Assembly: GCF_000711955.1 (NCBI RefSeq)
Contig: NZ_JONR01000010.1
Location: forward strand, 62,001-126,000
Reading direction: 5' to 3'
DNA length: 64,000 bases
Origin: Nevskia soli DSM 19509
GTDB taxonomy: Bacteria; Pseudomonadota; Gammaproteobacteria; Nevskiales; Nevskiaceae
Within the stretch, counting starts at the first letter, position 1, and the number at the start of each line of letters is the position of its first letter. The notes under the pieces were generated by a model. That model did no database searches, was not told where the DNA came from, and worked only from the letters and a program-made list of their open reading frames with translations. Below, piece by piece: positions 23,636 to 32,840 of the stretch. Made by a program: the position numbers and the translations under genes.

Positions 23636-24415
23636 ATGTCCAACGATAAACCCGGCCCCGGAAACGGGAAAAAAGCCGGATACACCCACTTCGGCTTCGA
23701 AGAAGTGCCGACCGCGCAGAAGCAGCAGCGCGTGCGCGAGGTGTTTTCCTCGGTGGCATCCAGCTATGACGTGATGAACGACCTGATGTCGTTCGGCATC
23801 CACCGCATCTGGAAGCGCTTCGTCATCGACCTGGCCGGCGTGCGGCCGGGCGAGAAGGTGCTGGACGTGGCCGGCGGCACCGGCGACCTGTCGCGCGAAT
23901 TCCGCCGCCTGGTCGGCCCGCAGGGCCTGGTGGTGCTGTCCGACATCAACGAGGCGATGCTGCGGCAGGGCCATATCCGGCTGGCCGACAAGGGCGTGGT
24001 CGATGTGCCGCTGGCCCTGGCCAATGCCGAGAAGCTGCCTTTCGCCGAAGGCACCTTCGACTGCATCACCATCGGCTTCGGCCTGCGCAACGTCACCGAC
24101 AAGGACGCCGCCCTGGTCTCGATGACCAAGGCGCTGAAGCCCGGCGGCCGCCTGCTGGTGCTGGAATTCTCCAAGCCGCTCAACGCCGGCCTGGCCAAGG
24201 TCTACGACCAATACTCGTTCCGCCTGCTGCCGCTGATGGGCAAGCTGGTGGCGCGCGATGCCGACAGCTACCGCTACCTGGCGGAGTCGATCCGCATGCA
24301 CCCGGACCAGGCCACGCTCAAGGGCATGATGGAAAACGCCGGCCTCAGCCGGGTGCAGGTGTACAACCTGACCGGCGGCATCGTCGCGGTCCACCGCGGC
24401 TACAGGCTGGATTGA
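23636..24415 (+). CDS. ubiE: Ubiquinone/menaquinone methyltransferase UbiE
   Basis: A 259-aa SAM-dependent C-methyltransferase for the ring C-methylation step of ubiquinone synthesis. Family motifs include VFSSVASSYDVMNDLMSFGIHRIWK, the SAM loop LDVAGGTGDL, and GFGLRNVTD. The start at 23636 gives the usual UbiE length. It is the first of three ubiquinone genes (ubiE, ubiJ, ubiB) in the common order. A heptad repeat element separates it from ubiJ. Confidence 0.96.
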   Translation: MSNDKPGPGNGKKAGYTHFGFEEVPTAQKQQRVREVFSSVASSYDVMNDLMSFGIHRIWKRFVIDLAGVRPGEKVLDVAGGTGDLSREFRRLVGPQGLVVLSDINEAMLRQGHIRLADKGVVDVPLALANAEKLPFAEGTFDCITIGFGLRNVTDKDAALVSMTKALKPGGRLLVLEFSKPLNAGLAKVYDQYSFRLLPLMGKLVARDADSYRYLAESIRMHPDQATLKGMMENAGLSRVQVYNLTGGIVAVHRGYRLD

Positions 24416-24521
24416 AGCAGTGGTTAGTGGCCAGTGATTAGTGAAAGCCCGAAAACATTGAGAGTCCTCGTGTCCAATCTTCTGTTACTAACCACTAATC
24501 ACTGGCCACTAGCCACTGGCC
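24414..24521. repeat. Heptad-unit inverted repeat, copy B
   Basis: Left part reads TGAAGCAGTGGTTAGTGG starting on the ubiE stop codon; right part has CACTAATCACTGGCCACTAG and ends 14 bp before the ubiJ start. The arms are imperfectly complementary over about 20 bp and enclose a roughly 45-bp AT-richer loop. The insertion sits inside the ubiE-ubiJ gap. Confidence 0.75.
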
Positions 24522-24534
24522 GGCGAGCCGCGCC

Positions 24535-25155
24535 ATGACGACTCCCGCCCTGGCCTGCGCCGGCCTCGAAATCGCCCTCAACCGCTACCTGCGGCTGGAG
24601 CGTTCCGCGCTGGAGGAATGCGCCGCCCTGGACGGCAAGAGCATAGCCCTGCATCTGGCCGACCTGGGCTGGACCTTCGTGGTCGAGCCGCATGCGGCCG
24701 GCGTGCGCGTGCTGGCGGAAAGCGAGATTCCGCCGGACGTGCGCGTCGCGGCGCCGAGCATGCGCCTGTTGCAGCTGGCGCTGCGCAGCGCCGGCGGTGC
24801 CGAAGGCCTGCCTGCCGGGCTGGAAGTGGAAGGCGACACCGAGCTGCTCACCCGCTTCAACGCCCTGCTGGCGCGGGTCGGCTTCGATCCCGAGGAATTG
24901 GCGGCGAAGGTGCTGGGCGACGCCGCGGCGCACCGCGTGGTGGGCGGCCTGCGCGAACTGTTCGGCTGGGGCCGCCATGCGGCGCAGCGGCTGTCGCAGG
25001 ACGCCGCCGAATACCTGAGCGAGGAAACCGGCGATCTGGCCCGCGCCGGCGATATCGAAGAGTGGATGCAGGGCGTGGAGGCGTTGCGCGAGGGCGCCGA
25101 CCGCCTGGAAGCGCGCCTGGCCCTGCTCGAAGGCAAGACGGAGCAACCCTCTTGA
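24535..25155 (+). CDS. ubiJ: Ubiquinone biosynthesis accessory factor UbiJ (SCP2 domain)
   Basis: A 206-aa protein with an N-terminal SCP2 lipid-binding domain (LALAxxGLEIALNRYLRLE through EGDTELLTRFNALL, about 10-110) and a C-terminal helical region ending in a charged coiled tail, as in E. coli UbiJ. UbiJ carries the hydrophobic ubiquinone precursors in the Ubi metabolon. It directly precedes ubiB, with TGATG overlap of stop and start, so the two are coupled. The only sequence before its start is the end of the heptad repeat, with no clear ribosome site. Confidence 0.85.
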   Translation: MTTPALACAGLEIALNRYLRLERSALEECAALDGKSIALHLADLGWTFVVEPHAAGVRVLAESEIPPDVRVAAPSMRLLQLALRSAGGAEGLPAGLEVEGDTELLTRFNALLARVGFDPEELAAKVLGDAAAHRVVGGLRELFGWGRHAAQRLSQDAAEYLSEETGDLARAGDIEEWMQGVEALREGADRLEARLALLEGKTEQPS

Positions 25156-26771
25156 TGAACCCGATGCGCATCGCCCGCATGTGGCAGATCAGCCGCGTCG
25201 TGAGCAAGTACGGCCTGGGCGAATTCATGGGCCGCAAGGCACGCCCGCACAGGCTGCCGCGCGGCGAACGCCTGCGCCTGGCGCTGGAGGAGCTGGGCCC
25301 GGTCTTCGTCAAGTTCGGCCAGGCGCTGTCCACGCGGCCGGACATCCTGCCGCCGGAAGTGGCGGCGGAACTGTCCAAGCTGCAGGATCGGGTGCCGCCG
25401 TTCCCGGGGGCGGAGGCCCGCGCCATCGTCGAGAAGGCGCTGGGCAAGCCGATCGGGGAAATATTCGCCGAGTTCGACGAGGTGCCGCTGGCCGCAGCTT
25501 CCGTGGCCCAGGTGCATACCGCGCGGCTCAAGCCGCAGGGCCAGAACGATCCCGGCATGGAAGTGGTGGTGAAGGTGCTGCGGCCGGGCGTGGAAGCGCT
25601 GGTCGAGCGCGACATCGCCCTGCTGCGCGCCCTGGCCGACCTGGCCGAACGCTGGCACCCCTCCGGCAAGCGCCTGCGTCCGCGCGCGGTGGTGGCCGAA
25701 TACGAGAAGGTGATCTTCGACGAGCTGGACCTGATGCGCGAGGGCGCCAACTGCGCGCAGCTGCGCCGCAACTGGCTGGGCTCCGAGCTGATCTACCACC
25801 CGCTGGTATTCTGGGACTACACCCGGCCGGACGTGCTGGTACTGGAGCGCATCTACGGCGTCAGCATCCGCGAGCTGGACACGCTGCGCCAGCAGGGCGC
25901 CAATTTCCAGGTGCTGGCCGAGCGCGGCGTGGAGATCTTCTTCAAGCAGGTGTTCCGCGACAACTTCTTCCACGCCGATATGCATCCCGGCAATATCTTC
26001 GTGGACATGACCGATCCACGGAAACCGAGCTACCTCGCGGTGGACTTCGGCATCGTCGGCAGCCTGACCCAGGCCGATCAGCGCTACCTCGCCGAAAACT
26101 TCCTGGCCTTCTTCAACCGCGACTACAAGAAGGTGGCCGAGCTGCACGTCGAGTCCGGCTGGATCCCCAAGGGCACCCGGGTGGAGGATTTCGAATCGGC
26201 CATCCGCACCGTGTGCGAGCCGATCTTCGGCAAACCGATCAAGGACATCTCCTTCGGCTTCTTCCTGCTGCGCCTGTTCCAGATCGCGCGGCGCTTCAAC
26301 TACCAGGTGCAGCCGCAGCTGGTGCTGCTGCAGAAGACCCTGCTGACCATCGAGGGCCTCGGCCGCCAGCTGTATCCCGATCTCGACCTGTGGAAGAGCG
26401 CCAAGCCGATCATGGAAGAATGGATGTGGAACCGCATCGGCCCCAGCGCGCAGCTGGCGCGGCTGCGCACCCATGCGCCGGCCCTGGCAGAGTCGCTGCC
26501 GGAGCTGGCACAGCGCGCGCTCAAGGTGCTGGCGCAGGGGCCTGGACAAGGCGCCATCAACGCGGAAAGCGTGGATGCGCTGCGCCACGAGATCCGCACC
26601 GCCAACCGCCGCACCCTGTTCGCCGCCGCCGGCGGTTCCACCTGGCTCGCCGCCGCGGTGCTGTATGGGCTCAATCACAGTCCGCCTCCCACCCAGATCC
26701 TGGTAGCCTGCGGCCTCCTGGCGCTGGCCGGCGCCTGGTGCTGGGGGAGGGCGTTCCGTCATGCGGATTGA
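25155..26771 (+). CDS. ubiB: Ubiquinone biosynthesis regulatory protein kinase UbiB
   Basis: A 538-aa atypical kinase/ATPase of the UbiB/ADCK family. The KxGQ motif (VFVKFGQALSTRPD), the alanine-rich loop AAASVAQVH, the HADMHPGNIF catalytic loop and AVDFGIVG metal-binding motif are present. The C-terminus has two hydrophobic helices (about 500-537) for membrane attachment. UbiB helps deliver or extract ubiquinone precursors. The start overlaps the ubiJ stop by one base. The gene end overlaps the next lipoprotein start by 11 bp. Confidence 0.96.
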   Translation: MNPMRIARMWQISRVVSKYGLGEFMGRKARPHRLPRGERLRLALEELGPVFVKFGQALSTRPDILPPEVAAELSKLQDRVPPFPGAEARAIVEKALGKPIGEIFAEFDEVPLAAASVAQVHTARLKPQGQNDPGMEVVVKVLRPGVEALVERDIALLRALADLAERWHPSGKRLRPRAVVAEYEKVIFDELDLMREGANCAQLRRNWLGSELIYHPLVFWDYTRPDVLVLERIYGVSIRELDTLRQQGANFQVLAERGVEIFFKQVFRDNFFHADMHPGNIFVDMTDPRKPSYLAVDFGIVGSLTQADQRYLAENFLAFFNRDYKKVAELHVESGWIPKGTRVEDFESAIRTVCEPIFGKPIKDISFGFFLLRLFQIARRFNYQVQPQLVLLQKTLLTIEGLGRQLYPDLDLWKSAKPIMEEWMWNRIGPSAQLARLRTHAPALAESLPELAQRALKVLAQGPGQGAINAESVDALRHEIRTANRRTLFAAAGGSTWLAAAVLYGLNHSPPPTQILVACGLLALAGAWCWGRAFRHAD

Positions 26772-27228
26772 GCGACGGTGCGGCGCGCTGCTGGCACTGG
26801 CCGGCGCCGCGCTGCTCTCCGGCTGCGCCAGCAATGTGCGTTCGGCCGTGCTCGGCGCCGAGCAGACCGAAGTGGTGGCGGAGCAGTGCTCCCGCCCCAA
26901 TCCACCGCACTACGAGTCGACCTGGCAGCCCGCTCCGGCGGACATTCTGCAGCTCGAACAGGATCTGCCGCTGTTGAACGCCCAATCGCCGGCCGCCGCC
27001 GCGGCGCATGTCGGCGACGCCCTCGGCTACTACCGCCAGTACTTCGGCATCGTGGTGCATGGGCGCCGCATGATTTATGTCAACGCCTTTGTCGAGGGGA
27101 TGTACCGCAGCACCGACTGGAAGCAGTTCGCCATCGTCGTCTGCGACGGTGGTCCCGGCGCCTGGGGGGCCTTGTACGATCCGGCCAACCGGCTCTTTTC
27201 CGGCTTCGCCTTCAACGGCAGGCCCTAG
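26761..27228 (+). CDS. Putative lipoprotein
   Basis: A 155-aa protein with a short basic N-terminus and hydrophobic stretch ending LLSGC, giving a likely lipobox with Cys22. The mature part is mixed alpha/beta; notable blocks are YYRQYFGIVVHGRRMIYVNAF and FAIVVCDGGPGAWG. No named family recognised. It starts inside the last codons of ubiB (11-bp overlap), so it is likely to be co-transcribed and coupled to it. Confidence 0.75.
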   Translation: MRIERRCGALLALAGAALLSGCASNVRSAVLGAEQTEVVAEQCSRPNPPHYESTWQPAPADILQLEQDLPLLNAQSPAAAAAHVGDALGYYRQYFGIVVHGRRMIYVNAFVEGMYRSTDWKQFAIVVCDGGPGAWGALYDPANRLFSGFAFNGRP

Positions 27229-27240
27229 GAAGCGGCTGCC

Positions 27241-27711
27241 TCAGCGCTTGCGCCCGTGCGCCAGGGCTTCCTGGAACCAGGGTGCGAAATTGCCGATGTC
27301 TTCCGGCAGATCCGCCCTGGTCGTGGGCGGCGGCGCGGGACGGCTGGCCGGGATCACGGGGGCGGCGCTGATGGGCCCCACCGGCTGCCCCAGCTCCTCG
27401 CGCACCTTGCGCACCCGATCGGGGTCCGCCAGTTCGGCGTCGAAGCCGAACAGGGCGCCGTACTCCATCGCCTCCACCTGTTCGTAGCTCAGGCCGAGGG
27501 CGCGGTTGTAGGCTTCCGGCGAGCGTTCGCCGTTGATGTACTGGAATCCCTGCCGTCCACGCTGCACCACCACCAGCCTGCCGCTGGTGGGTTCACGTGA
27601 AACGCAGCGCTCCGGAAGTTTCGCCAGAGCGGGACCGATGCCGCTATCCACTGCCCTCTCCGATGGATTTTTCCTCACCCCCAGTTCAATACAGCGGGCA
27701 CATACCCACAA
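27241..27711 (-). CDS. Conserved-looking hypothetical protein
   Basis: A 156-aa product; I do not recognise it. It has a charged central region (RLVVVQRGRQGFQYINGE, then EAMEYGALFGFDAELADPDRV) that looks protein-like, and a low-complexity Pro/Ala tail. It lies convergent with the lipoprotein gene and divergent from the peroxiredoxin gene. The start is uncertain because no good ribosome site was found before 27711, and a shorter product is possible. Confidence 0.5.
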   Translation of the reverse strand: MWVCARCIELGVRKNPSERAVDSGIGPALAKLPERCVSREPTSGRLVVVQRGRQGFQYINGERSPEAYNRALGLSYEQVEAMEYGALFGFDAELADPDRVRKVREELGQPVGPISAAPVIPASRPAPPPTTRADLPEDIGNFAPWFQEALAHGRKR

Positions 27712-27947
27712 GTATCCCGGGTGGACCGTTTTGCCCCGCTCGTCGGGACAAGGCCGCGGAACGGCTGCCGGTCGGGGCTGTGCTACCGGTCATCGGCGCC
27801 GATCCGAAGGCCGATTCGGCTGGCGCTGCCGGCGCTTGCAACCTCGTGGGCGGGAAAAAGGCACTAACATGCCGTCCAGGCCGCACCGCGCCGCCCCTTG
27901 CGGCCCCAAGCAGCCAACAATTCCCCCATGCTTCAGGAGACCCGCTG

Positions 27948-28493
27948 ATGCCGATCAAGAAACTGTCCGCCCTCGCGCTTGCCGGCGCACTCATCGCCCT
28001 GCCCGCGCTCGCCAGCCTCAAGGTCGGCGACAAGGCCCCTGAATTCACCACCCAGGCCTCGCTCGGCGGCAAGGTGTTCGACTTCAAGCTGGCCGAAGCG
28101 TTGAAGAAGGGCCCGGTGGTGCTGTACTTCTACCCCGCCGCCTTCACCACCGGCTGCACCATCGAGGCCCACGACTTCGCCGAGGCCACCGAGCAGTACC
28201 AGGCGCTGGGCGCCACCGTGATCGGCGTCTCGCACGACAACATCGACACGCTGAACAAGTTCTCGGTCAGCGAATGCCGCAGCAAGTTCGCGGTGGCCGC
28301 CGATCCGGACGAGGCCATCATCAAGTCCTACGACGCCGTGCTGGCCAAGAAGCCGGAATACGCGGACCGCACCTCCTACGTCATCACCCCGGACGGCAAG
28401 ATCATCTACGCCTACACCGACCTGAAGCCGGATCACCACGTGGAGAACACGCTGGCCGCTTTGAAGGAGTGGAAGGCGAAGGGCGGCAAGTAA
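27948..28493 (+). CDS. Periplasmic peroxiredoxin (Bcp/AhpC-TSA family)
   Basis: A 181-aa peroxiredoxin with an N-terminal signal peptide (KKLSALALAGALIALPALA), so it acts in the periplasm. The motif YFYPAAFTTGCTIEAHDF contains the peroxidatic Cys in TTGCT. A second Cys in SVSECRSKF could be a resolving residue. Other features are GVSHDNIDTL and TSYVITPDGKI. It reduces hydrogen peroxide and organic peroxides using thiol donors. The start is the ATG before the signal peptide; an upstream in-frame extension is not family-like. A strong terminator follows. Confidence 0.9.
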   Translation: MPIKKLSALALAGALIALPALASLKVGDKAPEFTTQASLGGKVFDFKLAEALKKGPVVLYFYPAAFTTGCTIEAHDFAEATEQYQALGATVIGVSHDNIDTLNKFSVSECRSKFAVAADPDEAIIKSYDAVLAKKPEYADRTSYVITPDGKIIYAYTDLKPDHHVENTLAALKEWKAKGGK

Positions 28494-28522
28494 GCGCTTA
28501 ACGGCGTTGCTTTGGATTGTCG

Positions 28523-28561
28523 GCCCCTCTTCCCGTGAATGGGAAGAGGGGCTTTTTGTTT
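28523..28561 (+). terminator. Rho-independent terminator after the peroxiredoxin gene
   Basis: A perfect 12-bp stem (GCCCCTCTTCCC / GGGAAGAGGGGC) with 6-bp loop, followed by TTTTTGTTT. It lies 30 bp after the peroxiredoxin stop. Further REP-like hairpins follow, for example TGTGCCAA/TTGGCACA at 28619-28643. No other gene is seen up to 28733. Confidence 0.9.
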
Positions 28562-28733
28562 GGTCCTGCAGGCCAGCACCATGCGCTGAAACCCCTGTTT
28601 TTCACCATGCGTGCCATGTGTGCCAAGGCTTTTTGTTGGCACACATGCGGTGAGCGATGTTCCTTTTACCCCGAAAAAGGGGCCGGGGAAAACTGGATCC
28701 GGCTTGCGCCGGAATGACCATGGGACGGCAAAA

Positions 28734-29696
28734 TCAAACCGTAGCGCGTCCCCGCAAGCGCCCAAGGAACCCCATCACCCGCGTCGCCACCGACAATTCC
28801 TCCGGCTGCCTGATCTTCTCCACCACGTGCCGCTCCCGCAGCTTGGGCGAGGCCTTGAGCATGCGGTGGTGGCGCAGGGCGGAGGCGATGTTCATGCCCA
28901 GGGGGCCGGGGCGCAGGGGCTTGGGCAGGAGGCGGTAGATCTGGCCCTGGTTGATCAGGTTGATCAGCACGCCGGTGTCCTGGAACGGCGTCATGACGAT
29001 GGTCACCACTTCCGGGTACTGCGCCTTGAGCAGCTTCAGCGCGGTGGTCAGGCTTTCGCGCTGCACCACCAGCTCGGACACGATCACGCCCACCGGGTGA
29101 TGTTCCAGATGGTCGAAGGCCTGTTCCAGGCTGCGGGCCCAGTACACCGGCTGGGCGGCGCCGACGAGGTCCTGCACGGCGCGGAACACCTCGGCGTCGT
29201 CCTCGATCACCAGGATGCCCTCGGCGGAGGCGGGCGACACCGGCACCATTTCCACCGCGGTGACGGCCCGCGCGGCGGTGATGGGCGCGGTCTCGGCGGC
29301 GGGGGCGGTGAACAGGGCGGCGGCGATCTGCGCGGCCTGGTCGACGGTGGTGCGCAGCTCGGCGGCGTCCCAGGGCTTGTTGACGTAGCGGAAGATTTCG
29401 CCCTCGTTGACCGAGGCAACGATGGCGTCCAGCTCGGAGTAGCCGGTGAGCAGGATGCGCATGGTGTTGGGGCTGCGCTCCTTCACCTCGCGCAGCAGGT
29501 CGGCGCCGCGCATGATCGGCATCTTCTGGTCGCTGACGATGACATGGATCTGCGTGCGCTCGACGATCGCCAGCGCCTCGCGCGCGTCGGTGGTGGTGTG
29601 CAGCTGGTACTGGCCGCGGAACAGCATCGCCAGCGAGCGCAGGATGCGCTCCTCGTCGTCGACCAGCAGCAGGGCGGGCTTGTTCGGCGCGATCAT
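28734..29696 (-). CDS. Tandem receiver response regulator
   Basis: A 320-aa protein with two receiver domains and no DNA-binding or enzymatic output. The first has DD13-14 and phospho-acceptor Asp56 (VIVSDQKMP), with Thr84/Lys107-type switch residues (ILLTGYSE, YVNKPWD). The second (about 160-280) has EDD at 165-167 but its acceptor position is Glu208 (VIVSELVV), which may mimic phosphorylation. The gene follows the histidine kinase gene by 10 bp on the same strand, so the pair form a two-component system whose output must be a protein partner. Confidence 0.87.
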   Translation of the reverse strand: MIAPNKPALLLVDDEERILRSLAMLFRGQYQLHTTTDAREALAIVERTQIHVIVSDQKMPIMRGADLLREVKERSPNTMRILLTGYSELDAIVASVNEGEIFRYVNKPWDAAELRTTVDQAAQIAAALFTAPAAETAPITAARAVTAVEMVPVSPASAEGILVIEDDAEVFRAVQDLVGAAQPVYWARSLEQAFDHLEHHPVGVIVSELVVQRESLTTALKLLKAQYPEVVTIVMTPFQDTGVLINLINQGQIYRLLPKPLRPGPLGMNIASALRHHRMLKASPKLRERHVVEKIRQPEELSVATRVMGFLGRLRGRATV

Positions 29697-29706
29697 GGGA
29701 GCCTCG

Positions 29707-31068
29707 TCACGCGGCGCGGGCCGCGTCTGGTGCTGCGACAGCGGGTTGAACGGCGGGGGCGAGCGGCAGGCTGATGACGAAGCGCGTGCCCTTGCCGACC
29801 ACGGAGGCGACCTGGATGGTGCCGCCGTGCGCCTGCACGATCTGGTAGCTGATCGACAGGCCCAGGCCGGTGCCCTGGCCGACCGGCTTGGTGGTGAAGA
29901 AGGGGTCGAACACCTTGCGCAGGTGTTCCTGCGCGATGCCCTTGCCGTTGTCCTGGATGCTGACGCGCACCCACTCGCCGTCGGCCTCGGTCTTCAGCAG
30001 CAGCTTGCCCTGGTCGTGCTCGATCGCCTGCGCGGCGTTGCTCATGATGTTGAGCAGCACCTGGTTGATCTGCGAGGGCGAGCAGGCCACGTTGGGGATC
30101 TCGCCGTAGCGCTTGATCACCTCGACCTTGTTCTTCAGCACGTTGTTGGCGATGACCAGGGTCTGGTCGAGGCAGTCGTTGAGGCTCACCTCCGCCACCT
30201 TGGCCGCATCGAGGCGGCTGAAGTTGCGCAGGTTGATGACCAGTTCCTTGATCGTGTCGACGCCGAACAGGGTGTCGCCGAACAGCGCCTCGGTATCCTC
30301 CAGCAGCTTGCTCTCCTGCAGGTCGTGGGCGTCGGCGCTGAGCTTGAACAGCAGGCGGCTCAGCTCCTGCTCGTCGGTGCCTTCGTCGGTGAGCATGCGC
30401 GTCAATTCCTCGTGCTCGCCGAGCATGGCGCGCAACTGGGCGAAGACGCCCTGCACCATCTCGACGTTGTTGCGCACATAGCCCAGCGGCGTGTTGATCT
30501 CGTGCGCCACGCCGGCCACCATCTGGCCCAGCGAGGCCATCTTTTCCGACTGCACCAGGGCGGTCTGCGAGGACTTCAGCTGGCGATAGGCCTCGGACAG
30601 CTGCTGCGCGTTCTGCGCCACCCGCGCCTGGATCGCGCCGAGCAGGTCGATGACCACGCCGACGCCGCTGTAGCGCCCGTCGCGGGTGACGATGAAATCC
30701 TCGCTGATCGGGCTGCCGATATTGGCGGCGACATATTCCGCGGCGGCTTCCAGGGAAAGGTTGTCCGCCACCAGCAGCGGGGCGCGGTTCATCACCTCGG
30801 TCACCGGCCGGTTGCCGTACAACTCGCGGCCGAAGCGCATCATGAAGACGTCGGTCAGCTGGTTGCGGCTGACCGTGCCCAGCGGCACACCCCGGTCCAC
30901 CACCGGCAGGCACAGCAGGCCGGCGTATTCCGGCCGCTTGATGATGTCCGCCACCTCCACCACCGTGGTCGCGGGCGCGATCGGCTGCACCGCGCGGCGC
31001 AGGGCGGCGAGTTCGGCGGCAGCCGCGGGCGCCGCAGGCGGCACGGCTCGGGGGTCTTCGGGGCTCAT
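29707..31068 (-). CDS. CBS-domain sensor histidine kinase
   Basis: A 453-aa soluble kinase. Residues about 28-145 form a pair of CBS domains (RAVQPIAPATTVVEVADII, LCLPVVDRGVPLGTV, then VTEVMNRAPLLVADNLSLEAA). These usually bind adenosyl ligands or cyclic dinucleotides. After a coiled coil comes HisKA with His189 (AGVAHEINTPLG) and HATPase_c with NAAQAI (N box), DNGKGI (G1) and GQGTGLGLSIS (G2). There is no membrane segment. It probably phosphorylates the tandem receiver protein encoded just downstream. Confidence 0.88.
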   Translation of the reverse strand: MSPEDPRAVPPAAPAAAAELAALRRAVQPIAPATTVVEVADIIKRPEYAGLLCLPVVDRGVPLGTVSRNQLTDVFMMRFGRELYGNRPVTEVMNRAPLLVADNLSLEAAAEYVAANIGSPISEDFIVTRDGRYSGVGVVIDLLGAIQARVAQNAQQLSEAYRQLKSSQTALVQSEKMASLGQMVAGVAHEINTPLGYVRNNVEMVQGVFAQLRAMLGEHEELTRMLTDEGTDEQELSRLLFKLSADAHDLQESKLLEDTEALFGDTLFGVDTIKELVINLRNFSRLDAAKVAEVSLNDCLDQTLVIANNVLKNKVEVIKRYGEIPNVACSPSQINQVLLNIMSNAAQAIEHDQGKLLLKTEADGEWVRVSIQDNGKGIAQEHLRKVFDPFFTTKPVGQGTGLGLSISYQIVQAHGGTIQVASVVGKGTRFVISLPLAPAVQPAVAAPDAARAA

Positions 31069-31232
31069 GACCGATCGAAATTACGCGAGGGCCGTGAATC
31101 CTTTATTGCAGCCCGGTGAAGAGCTGGCCCGAAAGGCGCGGCCGGGGCGGCCCGGCGCCGGCCCGCGGCGACTCGACGGCGTGGCATTTTCGTTGCAGAG
31201 TACAGCGCAGTATCCCCTTCCCGGAGTCACCA

Positions 31233-32834
31233 ATGATGCTGCGCTCCCTGCTGCCGGCCGCTTTCGCGGCGGCGCTCCTGACTGCTTTGCCCTGTTCCAT
31301 CCTGCCCTTCGCCGCCGCTGCGGCCGAGACCGACAAGGCCGAGGCCAAGGCTGCCGAAGGCGATAAAAGCCCCGCCGACAAGAAGGATGCGGGCAAAGCC
31401 GAAGAACCCATCCCGAAGGAGGCCGCGGTCGTCACCCACGGCGAGGTGCAGGTCGGCGGCAAGTCCATCGCCTACACCGCCAGCACCGGCACCCTGCTGA
31501 TCCGCGATGCCGAGGGCAAGCCGCAGGCCAGCGTGTTTTATGTCGCGTACACCGCCGACGGCGGCAAAAACGGCGCCTCCACGCGCCCCGTTACCTTTCT
31601 TTACAACGGCGGTCCCGGCTCGGCTTCGCTATGGTTGCACATGGGCTCGTTCGGCCCGGTGCGCCTCACCACCGCAAGCCCCGATCCGACCGGCCCGGCG
31701 CCGTACAAGCTGGTCAACAACGACGACAGCCTGCTCGACCGCACCGACCTCGTCTTCATCGACGCCATCGGTACCGGCTTCTCCAAGCCGGTGGGCAAGG
31801 GCACCGGCAAGGACTTCTGGGGCGTGGACCAGGATGCCACTTCCTTCGCCAGGTTCATCGAGCGCTACATCACCGTCAACCAGCGCTGGAACTCCCCCAA
31901 GTTCCTGATCGGCGAATCCTACGGCACGCCGCGTTCGGCGGTGCTGTCCAACGTGCTGCAGAACGACGGCGTCTCGCTCAACGGCGTGGTGCTGGTCTCC
32001 TCGATCCTCAATTACGGCGCGCGCATTCCCGGCCTGGACGAGGAGTTCATCGACTACCTGCCGAGCTACGCCGCCATTGCCTGGTACCACGACAAGCTCA
32101 GCCCCAAGCCGGCCGACCTCGTCGCCTATGAGCAGGAAGTGCGCGCTTTCGCCCGCGGCGAATACGCCGCCGCCCTGGCCCAGGGCCACAACCTGCCCAA
32201 GGCGCAGCTGGATGCGGTGGCCGCCAAGATGTCGCATTACACCGGCCTGAGCGTGGCCTACATCGAGGACGCCAACCTGCGCGTCAACGCCGCGCGCTTC
32301 CGCGCCGAACTGCTGCGCGGCGAGCGCCGCACCATGGGCCGCTACGACGCCCGCTTCGAGGGCATCGACCCCGACGCCGGCGGCGAGACCCCCTCCACCG
32401 ATGCGTCCGACACCGGCATCATCGGCGCCTTCACCGCCGCCTTCAACGACTATCTGGGACGTACCCTGAAGTACTCGAGCGATGTGCCCTACGCCCTGTC
32501 CGGCCGCGACATCAACAAGGACTGGGACTGGAAGCACAAGGTGCCGGGCCGCGAGCGTCCGATCCAGCTGCCCAGCACCGCCGGCGACCTCGCCGCGGCG
32601 ATGCGGGTGAACCCGAAGCTGAAGGTGTTTTCCGCCAACGGCTGGTTCGACCTGGCGACGCCGTTCTTCGCCACCGAATTCGACCTGAGTCACATGGACC
32701 TCGACCCCTCGCTGGTGCCGAACGTGCAGTTCGGCTACTACCCGGCGGGCCACATGATCTACCTCAACACCGAGGCCCTGAAGCAGCTCAAGAACGATCT
32801 CGGCAAGTTCTACGACGCCGCGGCCAAGGGTTGA
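31233..32834 (+). CDS. S10 family serine carboxypeptidase, exported
   Basis: A 533-aa peptidase with a signal peptide (cleavage after about residue 29, AAAA) and a Lys/Glu/Ala-rich linker. The catalytic domain has the oxyanion-type GGPGSASLW, the nucleophile Ser229 in IGESYGTPR, an Asp in SANGWFDLATP and a His in YPAGHMIYL, giving the S10 triad. S10 enzymes cleave C-terminal residues at acid pH; bacterial members are less studied. GGAG precedes the ATG. It is convergent with maiA, across a nested inverted repeat. Confidence 0.9.
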   Translation: MMLRSLLPAAFAAALLTALPCSILPFAAAAAETDKAEAKAAEGDKSPADKKDAGKAEEPIPKEAAVVTHGEVQVGGKSIAYTASTGTLLIRDAEGKPQASVFYVAYTADGGKNGASTRPVTFLYNGGPGSASLWLHMGSFGPVRLTTASPDPTGPAPYKLVNNDDSLLDRTDLVFIDAIGTGFSKPVGKGTGKDFWGVDQDATSFARFIERYITVNQRWNSPKFLIGESYGTPRSAVLSNVLQNDGVSLNGVVLVSSILNYGARIPGLDEEFIDYLPSYAAIAWYHDKLSPKPADLVAYEQEVRAFARGEYAAALAQGHNLPKAQLDAVAAKMSHYTGLSVAYIEDANLRVNAARFRAELLRGERRTMGRYDARFEGIDPDAGGETPSTDASDTGIIGAFTAAFNDYLGRTLKYSSDVPYALSGRDINKDWDWKHKVPGRERPIQLPSTAGDLAAAMRVNPKLKVFSANGWFDLATPFFATEFDLSHMDLDPSLVPNVQFGYYPAGHMIYLNTEALKQLKNDLGKFYDAAAKG

Positions 32835-32840
32835 TTCCCC

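Noticed and set aside
24585..26900. 771-codon minus-strand frame opposite ubiJ and ubiB
   Set aside because: Shadow of ubiB; the forward frame has all UbiB motifs.
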